Positions 33,179-40,242 of a stretch of 64,000 nt of DNA are shown here, one piece after another. Made by a program: the position numbers and the translations under genes. The stretch covers positions 1 through 64,000 of the forward strand of contig CAZHMM010000002.1 of assembly GCA_964533585.1 (NCBI GenBank). The letters are read 5' to 3'. How positions within the stretch are numbered: position 1 is the stretch's first letter; each line of letters starts with the position of its first letter. The notes under the pieces were generated by a model, which saw only the letters and a program-made list of their open reading frames with translations, was not told the origin of the DNA and ran no database searches. This stretch comes from Elioraea sp964533585. Lineage in GTDB: Bacteria > Pseudomonadota > Alphaproteobacteria > Acetobacterales > Acetobacteraceae.

Positions 33179-33586
33179 TCACCCAGCGAGCGCCGTAACG
33201 ATCTCCGCGCCCTTCGCCAGCGTCTGGTGCACCGGGCATTTGCCGGCGATCGCCAGCAGCCGCTCCCGCTGCGCCGCGTCGAGCGGCCCCTCCAGCGTGA
33301 TCGCGATCGAGAACCGCGCGGTGTCCGCCGGTTTGTCGTAGGTCACGCCCACGGCGATCCGCTCGAGCGGCCAGCCCTTCCGTCCCGCATACATCCGCAC
33401 CGTGATCGCCGTGCAGGCGCCAAGCGCGCCGCAGAGCAGTTCGAACGGCTCCGGCCCGGAATCCTTCCCCCCTGTCGCGCCCGGCTCGTCCACCGCCCAG
33501 GCATGGCCGCGTGCCACGGCCGTCATGCCATAGGGCGCCACCCCCGAGTCGCTGACCGTCACGCTGCGGACACGCGCCGCCGTCAC
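33179..33586 (-). CDS. OsmC family peroxiredoxin-like protein
   Basis: A 135-residue OsmC/Ohr-type protein that would reduce organic hydroperoxides through two cysteines, here in LGACTAITVRMYAGRKGW and GKCPVHQTL. The start is GTG 33586 with GGGAGGGGG upstream. It lies 19 bases after hemF on the same strand. Confidence 0.88.
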   Translation of the reverse strand: MTAARVRSVTVSDSGVAPYGMTAVARGHAWAVDEPGATGGKDSGPEPFELLCGALGACTAITVRMYAGRKGWPLERIAVGVTYDKPADTARFSIAITLEGPLDAAQRERLLAIAGKCPVHQTLAKGAEIVTALAG

Positions 33587-33605
33587 CGGCCCCCTCCCAT
33601 CTCCG

Positions 33606-34472
33606 CTATGGCCATTTCACCTCGGGCGGCAGGCTCATCAGGATCGCCTCCACATTGCCGCCGGTCTTCAGCCCGAACAGCGTGCCGCGGTCGTGGAGCA
33701 GGTTGAACTCGACATAGCGGCCGCGCCGGACGAGTTGCCGCTCGCGCTCCTCCGCCGTCCAGGGCTCGTGCATGCGCGTCCGCACGATCGCCGAATAGGC
33801 CTCGAGGAACGCCAACCCGACATCGCGCGTGAAGGCGAAATCCGCCGCCCAGTCCCCGCTGTCGAGGGTGTCGTAGAAGATCCCGCCCACTCCGCGCGGC
33901 TCGCCCCGGTGCGGCAGGAAGAAGTAGCGGTCGCACCACTCCTTGAAGCGGGGGTAGTAGTCGGGGTGGTGGCGGTCGCAGGCGGCCTTGAAGGCGCCGT
34001 GGAAGGTCTCGCGATCCGCCGCCGTCTCGGGCGTCTCCAGCAGCATCGGCGTGAGGTCGCCGCCGCCGCCGAACCACGTCCTGGTCGTGGCGATCATGCG
34101 CGTGTTCATGTGCGCGGCCGGCACGCGCGGGCTGCGCATATGCGCGACCAGCGAGATGCCGGAGGCCCAGAAGCGCGGATCCTCGGCCGCCCCCGGGATC
34201 TGGCCGCGGAACTCCGGGCTGAACTCGCCGAACACGGTCGAGACGTTGACGCCGACCTTCTCGAACACCCGCCCCTTCATCACGCTCATCACGCCGCCGC
34301 CGCCGCCCGGGCGGTCCCAGGCGGTGCGGACGAACCGGCCCGGCGGCAGGTCGGCCTGCGGGCCGGCGGCGAGCGCGTCCTCGATCGCCTCGAAGGCGGC
34401 GCAGAGCCGGTCGCGCAGCTCTTCGAACCAGGTCCGGGCGGCCTCTTGCCGCGCATCCGCAAGCGGGGTCAT
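33606..34472 (-). CDS. hemF: Oxygen-dependent coproporphyrinogen III oxidase
   Basis: A 288-residue enzyme for the oxidative decarboxylation of coproporphyrinogen III to protoporphyrinogen IX in haem synthesis. Family motifs include HMNTRMIATTRTWFGGGGDL, HPDYYPRFKEWCDRYF, GVGGIFYDTLDSGDW and RGRYVEFNLLHDRGT. ATG 34472 (MTPLADARQEAART) gives the usual length; a longer frame upstream is not supported. The OsmC gene follows. Confidence 0.95.
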   Translation of the reverse strand: MTPLADARQEAARTWFEELRDRLCAAFEAIEDALAAGPQADLPPGRFVRTAWDRPGGGGGVMSVMKGRVFEKVGVNVSTVFGEFSPEFRGQIPGAAEDPRFWASGISLVAHMRSPRVPAAHMNTRMIATTRTWFGGGGDLTPMLLETPETAADRETFHGAFKAACDRHHPDYYPRFKEWCDRYFFLPHRGEPRGVGGIFYDTLDSGDWAADFAFTRDVGLAFLEAYSAIVRTRMHEPWTAEERERQLVRRGRYVEFNLLHDRGTLFGLKTGGNVEAILMSLPPEVKWP

Positions 34473-34574
34473 GCAGCCAACGATCACGGGCCGGCCCGGC
34501 GGCGTCAACCGCGGCTGTGCCTGGGGCTTGCGGAACCGCCAGGTGCCCATACCTCGGATCATGCCGAGGGGACG

Positions 34575-34603
34575 TTGCCGCGCCGCCACCCCCTGCCTAT
34601 AAG
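34575..34603 (+). promoter_or_regulatory. Probable petABC promoter
   Basis: TTGCCG (34575-34580) and TATAAG (34598-34603) are 17 bases apart, matching the sigma-70 consensus at four and five of six positions, about 150 bases before petA. Nothing else of note was seen in the 284-base gap between hemF and petA. Confidence 0.55.
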
Positions 34604-34756
34604 GGCGCCGACGCCTTGGTGTGGTGCGGTGCGGAAACGCGCGCCCGGGGTGCGCGGGCCTGAGCGGGCCGGCGCGCCAACGGTGGCCGCCCGGCGTTGC
34701 GGACAAGCGGGCAGGCCCCTCCCCCGGGGCGGGCCGGGATGCGGAGAGGAACGGGG

Positions 34757-35314
34757 ATGGCCGAGAGTTCGACGGCAGAGGCACAGGGCGGACACGGCGC
34801 CGGCGGCACGCGGCGCGATTTCCTGTCGCTGACCACCACGGCGGTGGCCGGCGTCGGCGTGGCGGCCTTCGCCTGGCCCTTCATCCACAGCATGAACCCT
34901 TCGGCCTCGGTGCTCGCGCTGGCCTCCACCGAGGTCGATCTCGCGCCGATCGCCGAGGGCCAGGCGATCACCGTGATGTGGCGCGGCAAGCCCGTGTTCA
35001 TCCGCCACCGCACGGCGGAGGACATCCGCGCCGCGCGCGAGACCCCGCTCGGCGCGCTGCCCGATCCTGAGCCGGATGAGCGCCGGGTGCAGAGGCCGGA
35101 ATGGCTGGTGATGGTCGGCGTCTGCACGCATCTGGGCTGCGTGCCGCTTGGCCAGCGGCCGACCGACTCGAAGGGCGACTTCAATGGCTGGTTCTGCCCC
35201 TGCCACGGCAGCCACTACGACACCTCGGGGCGCATCCGCCGCGGCCCGGCGCCGGCCAATCTCGAGATCCCGCCCTACACCTTCACCTCCGACACCGTGA
35301 TCCGGATCGGCTGA
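34757..35314 (+). CDS. petA: Ubiquinol-cytochrome c reductase iron-sulfur subunit
   Basis: A 185-residue Rieske protein of the cytochrome bc1 complex. A twin-arginine signal anchor (TRRDFLSLTTTAVAGVGVAA, residues 18-37) tethers it to the membrane. The [2Fe-2S] ligands are C123 and H125 in CTHLGC and C147 and H150 in CPCHGSH; C128 and C149 form the disulfide. GGAGAGG precedes ATG 34757. It is the first gene of petABC. Confidence 0.97.
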   Translation: MAESSTAEAQGGHGAGGTRRDFLSLTTTAVAGVGVAAFAWPFIHSMNPSASVLALASTEVDLAPIAEGQAITVMWRGKPVFIRHRTAEDIRAARETPLGALPDPEPDERRVQRPEWLVMVGVCTHLGCVPLGQRPTDSKGDFNGWFCPCHGSHYDTSGRIRRGPAPANLEIPPYTFTSDTVIRIG

Positions 35315-35324
35315 GGCACAAGCG

Positions 35325-36590
35325 ATGGTCGGCCTGCACAAGAGCGACTTCAAGAACCCGGTGGTGCGCTGGATCGACGAGCGCCTGCCCATCCCGAGCA
35401 TGCTCACCAAGGAGTATGCCGAGTTCCCCACGCCGAAGAACTTCAACTACTTCTGGAACTTCGGCGCGCTGGCGATGGTCTGCCTGGTGGTGATGATCGT
35501 CACTGGCATCGTGCTGGCGATGCACTACACGCCGCATGTCGACTACGCCTTCGACAGCGTCGAGCGCATCATGCGCGACGTGAACTACGGCTGGCTGCTG
35601 CGCTACATCCATATGAACGGCGCCAGCATGTTCTTCATCGTCGTCTATATTCACATGTTCCGCGGCCTCTATTACGGCTCGTACAAGGCACCGCGCGAAC
35701 TGCTCTGGATTCTCGGCGTCGTCATCCTGCTGCTGATGATGGCCACCGCCTTCATGGGCTACGTGCTGCCCTGGGGCCAGATGAGCTTCTGGGGTGCGAC
35801 CGTCATCACCAACCTGTTCAGCGCCATTCCGCTCGTGGGCGACAACATCGTCGTGTGGCTCTGGGGCGGCTTCTCGGTCGACAACCCGACGCTGAACCGG
35901 TTCTTCTCGCTGCACTACCTGCTGCCGTTCGTGATCGTCGGCGTGGTGTTCCTGCATGTGGTGGCGCTGCACATCACCGGCTCGAACAACCCGCTCGGCA
36001 TCGAGCCGAAGGGGCCGCAGGACACGATCCCGTTCCACCCCTACTACACGATCAAGGACAGCTTCGGGCTGGTGATCTTCCTGATCGTGTTCGCCTTCTT
36101 CGTCTTCTTCGCGCCGAACTTCATGGGCCACCCGGACAACTACATTCCGGCCAACCCGCTGGTGACGCCGGCCCACATCGTGCCCGAATGGTACTTCCTG
36201 CCGTTCTACGCGATCCTGCGCGCGGTGCCGGACAAGCTCGGCGGCGTCGTGCTGATGTTCGCCTCGATCTTCGTCCTGTTCGTGCTGCCCTGGCTGGACA
36301 CCAGCCCGGTGCGGTCGATGAAGTTCCGCCCGCTGGCACGCCCCTTCTTCTGGGTGTTCGTGCTCTCCTGCCTGCTGCTCGGCTACTGCGGCGCGATGCC
36401 GGCCGAGGGGATCTGGGTGGTGCTCTCGCGCGTCGGCACCGCGTACTACTTCCTCTACTTCCTCGTGATCCTGCCGGTGCTGGGCAAGCTCGAGCGGCCC
36501 CTGCCGCTGCCGGCGAGCATCAGCCAGCGTGTGTTGGGCGGCGGGCCCGTTCCTGCCGGGGCAGCGTCCAAGCCGATGGAGAAGGCGTGA
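35325..36590 (+). CDS. petB: Cytochrome b of the bc1 complex
   Basis: A 421-residue membrane subunit with eight transmembrane helices and two b haems. Haem ligands are H96/H110 and H197/H211. The quinol-oxidation motif PEWY is present in HIVPEWYFLPFYAIL. It passes electrons between the Rieske centre and quinone and pumps protons through the Q cycle. It starts 10 bases after petA, and its stop overlaps the petC start. Confidence 0.98.
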   Translation: MVGLHKSDFKNPVVRWIDERLPIPSMLTKEYAEFPTPKNFNYFWNFGALAMVCLVVMIVTGIVLAMHYTPHVDYAFDSVERIMRDVNYGWLLRYIHMNGASMFFIVVYIHMFRGLYYGSYKAPRELLWILGVVILLLMMATAFMGYVLPWGQMSFWGATVITNLFSAIPLVGDNIVVWLWGGFSVDNPTLNRFFSLHYLLPFVIVGVVFLHVVALHITGSNNPLGIEPKGPQDTIPFHPYYTIKDSFGLVIFLIVFAFFVFFAPNFMGHPDNYIPANPLVTPAHIVPEWYFLPFYAILRAVPDKLGGVVLMFASIFVLFVLPWLDTSPVRSMKFRPLARPFFWVFVLSCLLLGYCGAMPAEGIWVVLSRVGTAYYFLYFLVILPVLGKLERPLPLPASISQRVLGGGPVPAGAASKPMEKA

Positions 36591-37354
36591 TGCGCATCCT
36601 TCGTCTCGCCGCGGCGGCGGCCGCGCTCGCCATCGCCGCGCCGGCCCAGGCCGCAGGTCCGTCGGTGCCGATCCCCTCGCAGACCTGGTCGTTCGGCGGC
36701 CTGTTCGGCACCTTCGACCGTGCCGCCGCGCAGCGCGGCTTCCTCGTCTACAAGCAGGTCTGCGCCAGTTGCCACGCGATGAAGCAGCTCGCCTACCGCA
36801 ACCTCGAAGGCATCGGGCTCTCCGAGGAGGAGATCCGTGCGATCGCCGCCGATGTGATGATCATGGACGGACCGAACGACGACGGCGAGATGTTCGAGCG
36901 GCCGGGCCGTGCCTCCGACCGGTTCCGCAGCCCGTTCCCCAACGTGCAGGCGGCTCGCGCGGCGAACCAGGGCGCCTATCCCGTTGACCTGTCGCTGATC
37001 GTCAAGGCGCGCGACAACGGCGCCAACTACCTCTACGCGCTGCTGACCGGCTATCGCGAGAGCCCGCCCGCCGGCGTCGAGCCGATGGAGGGCATGCACT
37101 ACAACGAATACTTCCCCGGCCACTGGATCGCGATGGCCCAGCCGCTCTGGCCGGACATGGTGGACTATCCCGATGGCACGCCGGCGACGATCGAACAGAT
37201 GGCCCGCGATGTCACCACGTTCATGGCCTGGGCGGCCGAGCCCGAGCTCGAGCAGCGCCGCGCGATGGGTGTGCGGGTGATCCTGTTCCTGATCGTGCTC
37301 GCTGGCCTGACCTATGGCGTGAAGCGCAAGATCTGGGCCGACCTGAAGCACTGA
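36590..37354 (+). CDS. petC: Cytochrome c1
   Basis: A 254-residue cytochrome c1 with a signal peptide (to about residue 22, APAQAAG), a single covalent haem site C58-x-x-C61-H62 in VCASCHAMKQ, and a C-terminal membrane anchor (VRVILFLIVLAGLTYGVKRK). It accepts electrons from the Rieske protein and passes them to cytochrome c. ATG overlaps the petB stop. Confidence 0.97.
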   Translation: MRILRLAAAAAALAIAAPAQAAGPSVPIPSQTWSFGGLFGTFDRAAAQRGFLVYKQVCASCHAMKQLAYRNLEGIGLSEEEIRAIAADVMIMDGPNDDGEMFERPGRASDRFRSPFPNVQAARAANQGAYPVDLSLIVKARDNGANYLYALLTGYRESPPAGVEPMEGMHYNEYFPGHWIAMAQPLWPDMVDYPDGTPATIEQMARDVTTFMAWAAEPELEQRRAMGVRVILFLIVLAGLTYGVKRKIWADLKH

Positions 37355-37403
37355 GGAGCGGCGCCGGCTAAGCTTGCAGGGCCGCTCCATCCGGGGCGGC
37401 CCT
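37355..37403 (+). promoter_or_regulatory. Mutually exclusive hairpins between petC and mtnP
   Basis: GGAGCGGC (37355-37362) can pair with GCCGCTCC (37381-37388), while AGGGCCGC (37378-37385) can pair with GCGGCCCT (37396-37403). The two stems share bases 37381-37385, so only one can form. The second resembles a terminator but has only a short T-rich tail. This could be a simple attenuator or just the petABC terminator. Confidence 0.35.
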
Positions 37404-37424
37404 GTCCTGTTGGGGAACGAGGTC

Positions 37425-38327
37425 ATGGCGGAGGAAGACGCGCCGTCCCCGGTGATCGGCATCATCGGTGGGTCGGGCATCTACGACATCGAGGGGCTGG
37501 AGAGCGCGGAGTGGCGCGAGGTGCGCACGCCCTGGGGCCTGCCCTCGGGCGAATTGCTGTTCGGCCGGCTCTCGGGCGTGCCGTGCGTGTTCCTGCCGCG
37601 CCATGACCGCGGCCATCGGTTGAGCCCGACGGATCTGCCGTACCGCGCCAATATCGACGCGCTGAAGCGGGCGGGCTGCACCGAGATCCTCTCGCTCTCC
37701 GCGGTCGGCTCGCTGAGGGCCGATCTGCCGCCGGGCAGCTTCGTGATCGTCGATCAGTTCATCGACCGCACCTTCGCGCGCCAGAAGTCGTTCTTCGGTG
37801 CCGGTTGCGTCGCGCACGTGTCGATGGCGAACCCGGTCTGCCGCCGCCTCGGCGACGTGCTGGAGGAGGGCTGCCGCGCGCTCTCCCTGCCGCACAAGCG
37901 CGGCGGCACCTATCTCGTGATGGAGGGGCCGCAGTTCTCGACCCGCGCCGAGAGCGAGCTCTACCGCGCCTGGGGCTGCGACGTGATCGGCATGACCAAC
38001 ATGCCCGAGGCGAAGCTCGCCCGCGAGGCCGAGCTCTGCTACGCGACGGTCGCGATGGTCACCGACTACGACTGCTGGCACCCCGAGCACGACCACGTCA
38101 CGGTGGAACTGGTGGTGAAGGTGCTGTTCGAGAACGCCGCCAAGGCGCGGTCCCTGCTCAAGCAGGTGCTGCCGGTGCTGGGCCAGCGGCGCGGCCTCTG
38201 CCCGGAGGGCTGCCACACCGCGCTCGAGAACGCGATCGTCACGGCGCCGGCGAAGCGCGACCCGTCGCTGCTGTCGCGGCTCGATGTGGTCGCGGGCCGC
38301 GTGCTGAAGGCCGAAGCCGCGGGGTGA
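37425..38327 (+). CDS. mtnP: S-methyl-5'-thioadenosine phosphorylase
   Basis: A 300-residue phosphorylase that splits methylthioadenosine to adenine and methylthioribose 1-phosphate in methionine salvage. Motifs: IGIIGGSGIYDIEGL, phosphate-binding PRHDRGHRLSPTDLPYRANI, substrate residues in VMEGPQFSTRAESELYR and IGMTNMPEAKLAREAELCY. ATG 37425 is preceded by GAACGAGG. It follows petC after 70 bases that contain alternative hairpins. Confidence 0.95.
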   Translation: MAEEDAPSPVIGIIGGSGIYDIEGLESAEWREVRTPWGLPSGELLFGRLSGVPCVFLPRHDRGHRLSPTDLPYRANIDALKRAGCTEILSLSAVGSLRADLPPGSFVIVDQFIDRTFARQKSFFGAGCVAHVSMANPVCRRLGDVLEEGCRALSLPHKRGGTYLVMEGPQFSTRAESELYRAWGCDVIGMTNMPEAKLAREAELCYATVAMVTDYDCWHPEHDHVTVELVVKVLFENAAKARSLLKQVLPVLGQRRGLCPEGCHTALENAIVTAPAKRDPSLLSRLDVVAGRVLKAEAAG

Positions 38328-38331
38328 GGCT

Positions 38332-39243
38332 GTGGCGAAGGACCCCTACGAGACCCTTGGTGTTGCGCGCAATGCCAAGCCCGAGGAGATCCGCAAGGTC
38401 TATCGCAAGCTCGCCAAGACGCTGCACCCCGACCTGAACCCGGGCGACCGCAGCGCCGAGGCGCGCTTCAAGGAGGTCTCGGCCGCCTACGACCTGCTGT
38501 CCGACCCCGAGAAGCGGCGCCGCTTCGATGCCGGCGAGATCGATGCCGAGGGCCAGGAGCGGCCGCGCGGCCCGTTCTTCCGCGACCATGCCCGCGCCGA
38601 TGCCGGACCGTTCCGGACCCGGCGTGGCCCGCGCGCGGCGCGCTCGGGGATCGAGGATCTGTTCGAGGACCTGTTCGCCGAGCGCGGCTCGGGCGAGGGC
38701 ATGGCGTTCCCGGGCGGCGATCTGTCGCTCCGGCTGACCGTGCCGTTCCTCGACGCGGTGAACGGTGCGACCGCGCGCGTGGCACTCCCCGGCGGCGACA
38801 TGATCGATCTGAAGATTCCCCCCGGCGCGACCGACGGCCAGGTGCTGCGGCTGCGCGGCAAGGGCCTGCCGGGGATCAATGGCGGCCCGCCGGGCGATGC
38901 GCTGGTCGAGCTCGCGGTGACGCCGCACCCGCTCTATCGCCGCGAGGGCGAGACGATCCGCTACGAGCTGCCGGTCTCGCTCGCCGAGGCGGTGCTGGGG
39001 GCGAAGGTCGAGGCGCCGACGCCGGCCGGCAAGGTGATGCTGACGATCCCGCCAGGCTCGAACACCGGGTCCGTGCTGCGGCTCCGCGGCCGTGGGGTGG
39101 CGCGCGCGGATGGCACGCGCGGGGACTGCATCGTCACGTTGAAGGTCGTGCTGCCGCCGAAGCCCGACGCCGCGCTTGAGCAGTTCCTGCGCGGCTGGGA
39201 GGCCGGGCGCGGTCACGATCCGCGCGCTGGGCTGGAGGGCTGA
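38332..39243 (+). CDS. DnaJ-type co-chaperone CbpA
   Basis: A 303-residue J-domain protein without the DnaJ zinc fingers. The J-domain (residues 1-70) has HPD in LAKTLHPDLNPGD; then comes a Gly/Arg-rich linker and two C-terminal substrate-binding beta domains (from LSLRLTVPFLDAVNGATARV). It stimulates the DnaK ATPase. It starts with GTG four bases after mtnP and is directly followed by a CbpM-like gene, the usual CbpA partner. Confidence 0.93.
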   Translation: MAKDPYETLGVARNAKPEEIRKVYRKLAKTLHPDLNPGDRSAEARFKEVSAAYDLLSDPEKRRRFDAGEIDAEGQERPRGPFFRDHARADAGPFRTRRGPRAARSGIEDLFEDLFAERGSGEGMAFPGGDLSLRLTVPFLDAVNGATARVALPGGDMIDLKIPPGATDGQVLRLRGKGLPGINGGPPGDALVELAVTPHPLYRREGETIRYELPVSLAEAVLGAKVEAPTPAGKVMLTIPPGSNTGSVLRLRGRGVARADGTRGDCIVTLKVVLPPKPDAALEQFLRGWEAGRGHDPRAGLEG

Positions 39244-39246
39244 GCG

Positions 39247-39546
39247 ATGGACCGCGCGACCTTCTGCATCCGCGCCCGGCTCGACGCGGCGACGCTGGAG
39301 GCCTGGATCGAAGCCGGCTATGTGCGCCGCGACCTGTCCGAGGCCGATCTTGCCCGCGCGCTGCTCGTGCGCGACCTCGTGCAGGACATCGGCGTGAACG
39401 AGGAGGGCGTGGACGTGGTGCTCGACCTGCTCGATCAGCTGCACGAGGCACGCGGCGCGCTCCGCCGCGTGCTTGCGATGCTGGCCGAGGAGGACCGGCG
39501 GCTGCTGGAGCGCGTGCGCGCAGCGCTTGCGCGCGAGGACCGGTAG
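39247..39546 (+). CDS. CbpM-like chaperone modulator
   Basis: A 99-residue protein of the MerR-like CbpM family, which binds the J-domain of CbpA and restrains it. It has a helix-turn-helix-like start (DAATLEAWIEAGYVRRD), then LVRDLVQDIGVNEEGVDVVL and a C-terminal coiled coil (RGALRRVLAMLAEEDRRLLE). It lies three bases after cbpA. Confidence 0.85.
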   Translation: MDRATFCIRARLDAATLEAWIEAGYVRRDLSEADLARALLVRDLVQDIGVNEEGVDVVLDLLDQLHEARGALRRVLAMLAEEDRRLLERVRAALAREDR

Positions 39547-39554
39547 CGCCTCGG

Positions 39555-40172
39555 TCAGCCAACGGGAAGACCGAGTGCCGCGAGGTCGCGGCGCAGCGCC
39601 TCCACGCCGGTGAACCGGACTGCGCGCAGGCCCACGGCCGCCGCGCCGGCGACGTTCTTCGCGCTGTCGTCGATGAACAGGGTGCGCTCCGGTACGACCC
39701 CGAACCGGGCGATCGCATGACGGTAGATCGCCGCGTCCGGCTTGATCAGGCCGATCCGCCCGGACACGACGACGGCGCGGAACCGCCCAAGGAAGCCGTA
39801 GATCTGCTCGGCGTAGGGGTAGGTCTCGGCCGACCAGTTGGTGAGCGCGAACAGCTCTGTGCCCGCGTCATCCAGCTCCTCCAGGATCGCGACCGTCCCG
39901 GCGATCGGTCCGTTCAGCATCTCGTGCCAGCGGCCGCGATAGGCGGCGATCAGCTCGGCCTTGTCGGGGTGTTGCGCAGACAGTTCCGCGATCGCCTGGG
40001 CCCAGGGCCGGCCGCGATCCTGTTCAAGGTTCCAGGACGGCGCGCAGACCTCGCTGAGGAAGGTCTCCATCGCCGCTTCGTCGTCGAACAGCGTGCGGTA
40101 GAGGTGGCGCGGGTTCCAGTCGATCAGCACGCCGCCGAGGTCGAAGATCACGGCGTCGATCTGCGGGGGCAT
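39555..40172 (-). CDS. HAD family hydrolase (phosphatase type IA)
   Basis: A 205-residue haloacid-dehalogenase-fold hydrolase similar to YihX-type sugar-phosphate phosphatases. Motif I is IFDLGGVLIDWNP, motif II LTNWSAETYP, motif III GLIKPDAAIY and motif IV LFIDDSAKN. Start ATG 40172 (MPPQIDAVIFDL) follows from motif I. The substrate is unknown. It is convergent with cbpM. Confidence 0.88.
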   Translation of the reverse strand: MPPQIDAVIFDLGGVLIDWNPRHLYRTLFDDEAAMETFLSEVCAPSWNLEQDRGRPWAQAIAELSAQHPDKAELIAAYRGRWHEMLNGPIAGTVAILEELDDAGTELFALTNWSAETYPYAEQIYGFLGRFRAVVVSGRIGLIKPDAAIYRHAIARFGVVPERTLFIDDSAKNVAGAAAVGLRAVRFTGVEALRRDLAALGLPVG

Positions 40173-40242
40173 CGGTGCGGTCCGTCCGGGAGGGGATCGG
40201 TGCGATGGGCCATGCCGTTCCCCACCTGTCAAGGATTCCGGC

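Noticed and set aside
37355..37424. A known SAM or SAH riboswitch before mtnP
   Set aside because: Only two short competing stems are present; none of the conserved cores of known SAM/SAH riboswitches is recognisable.
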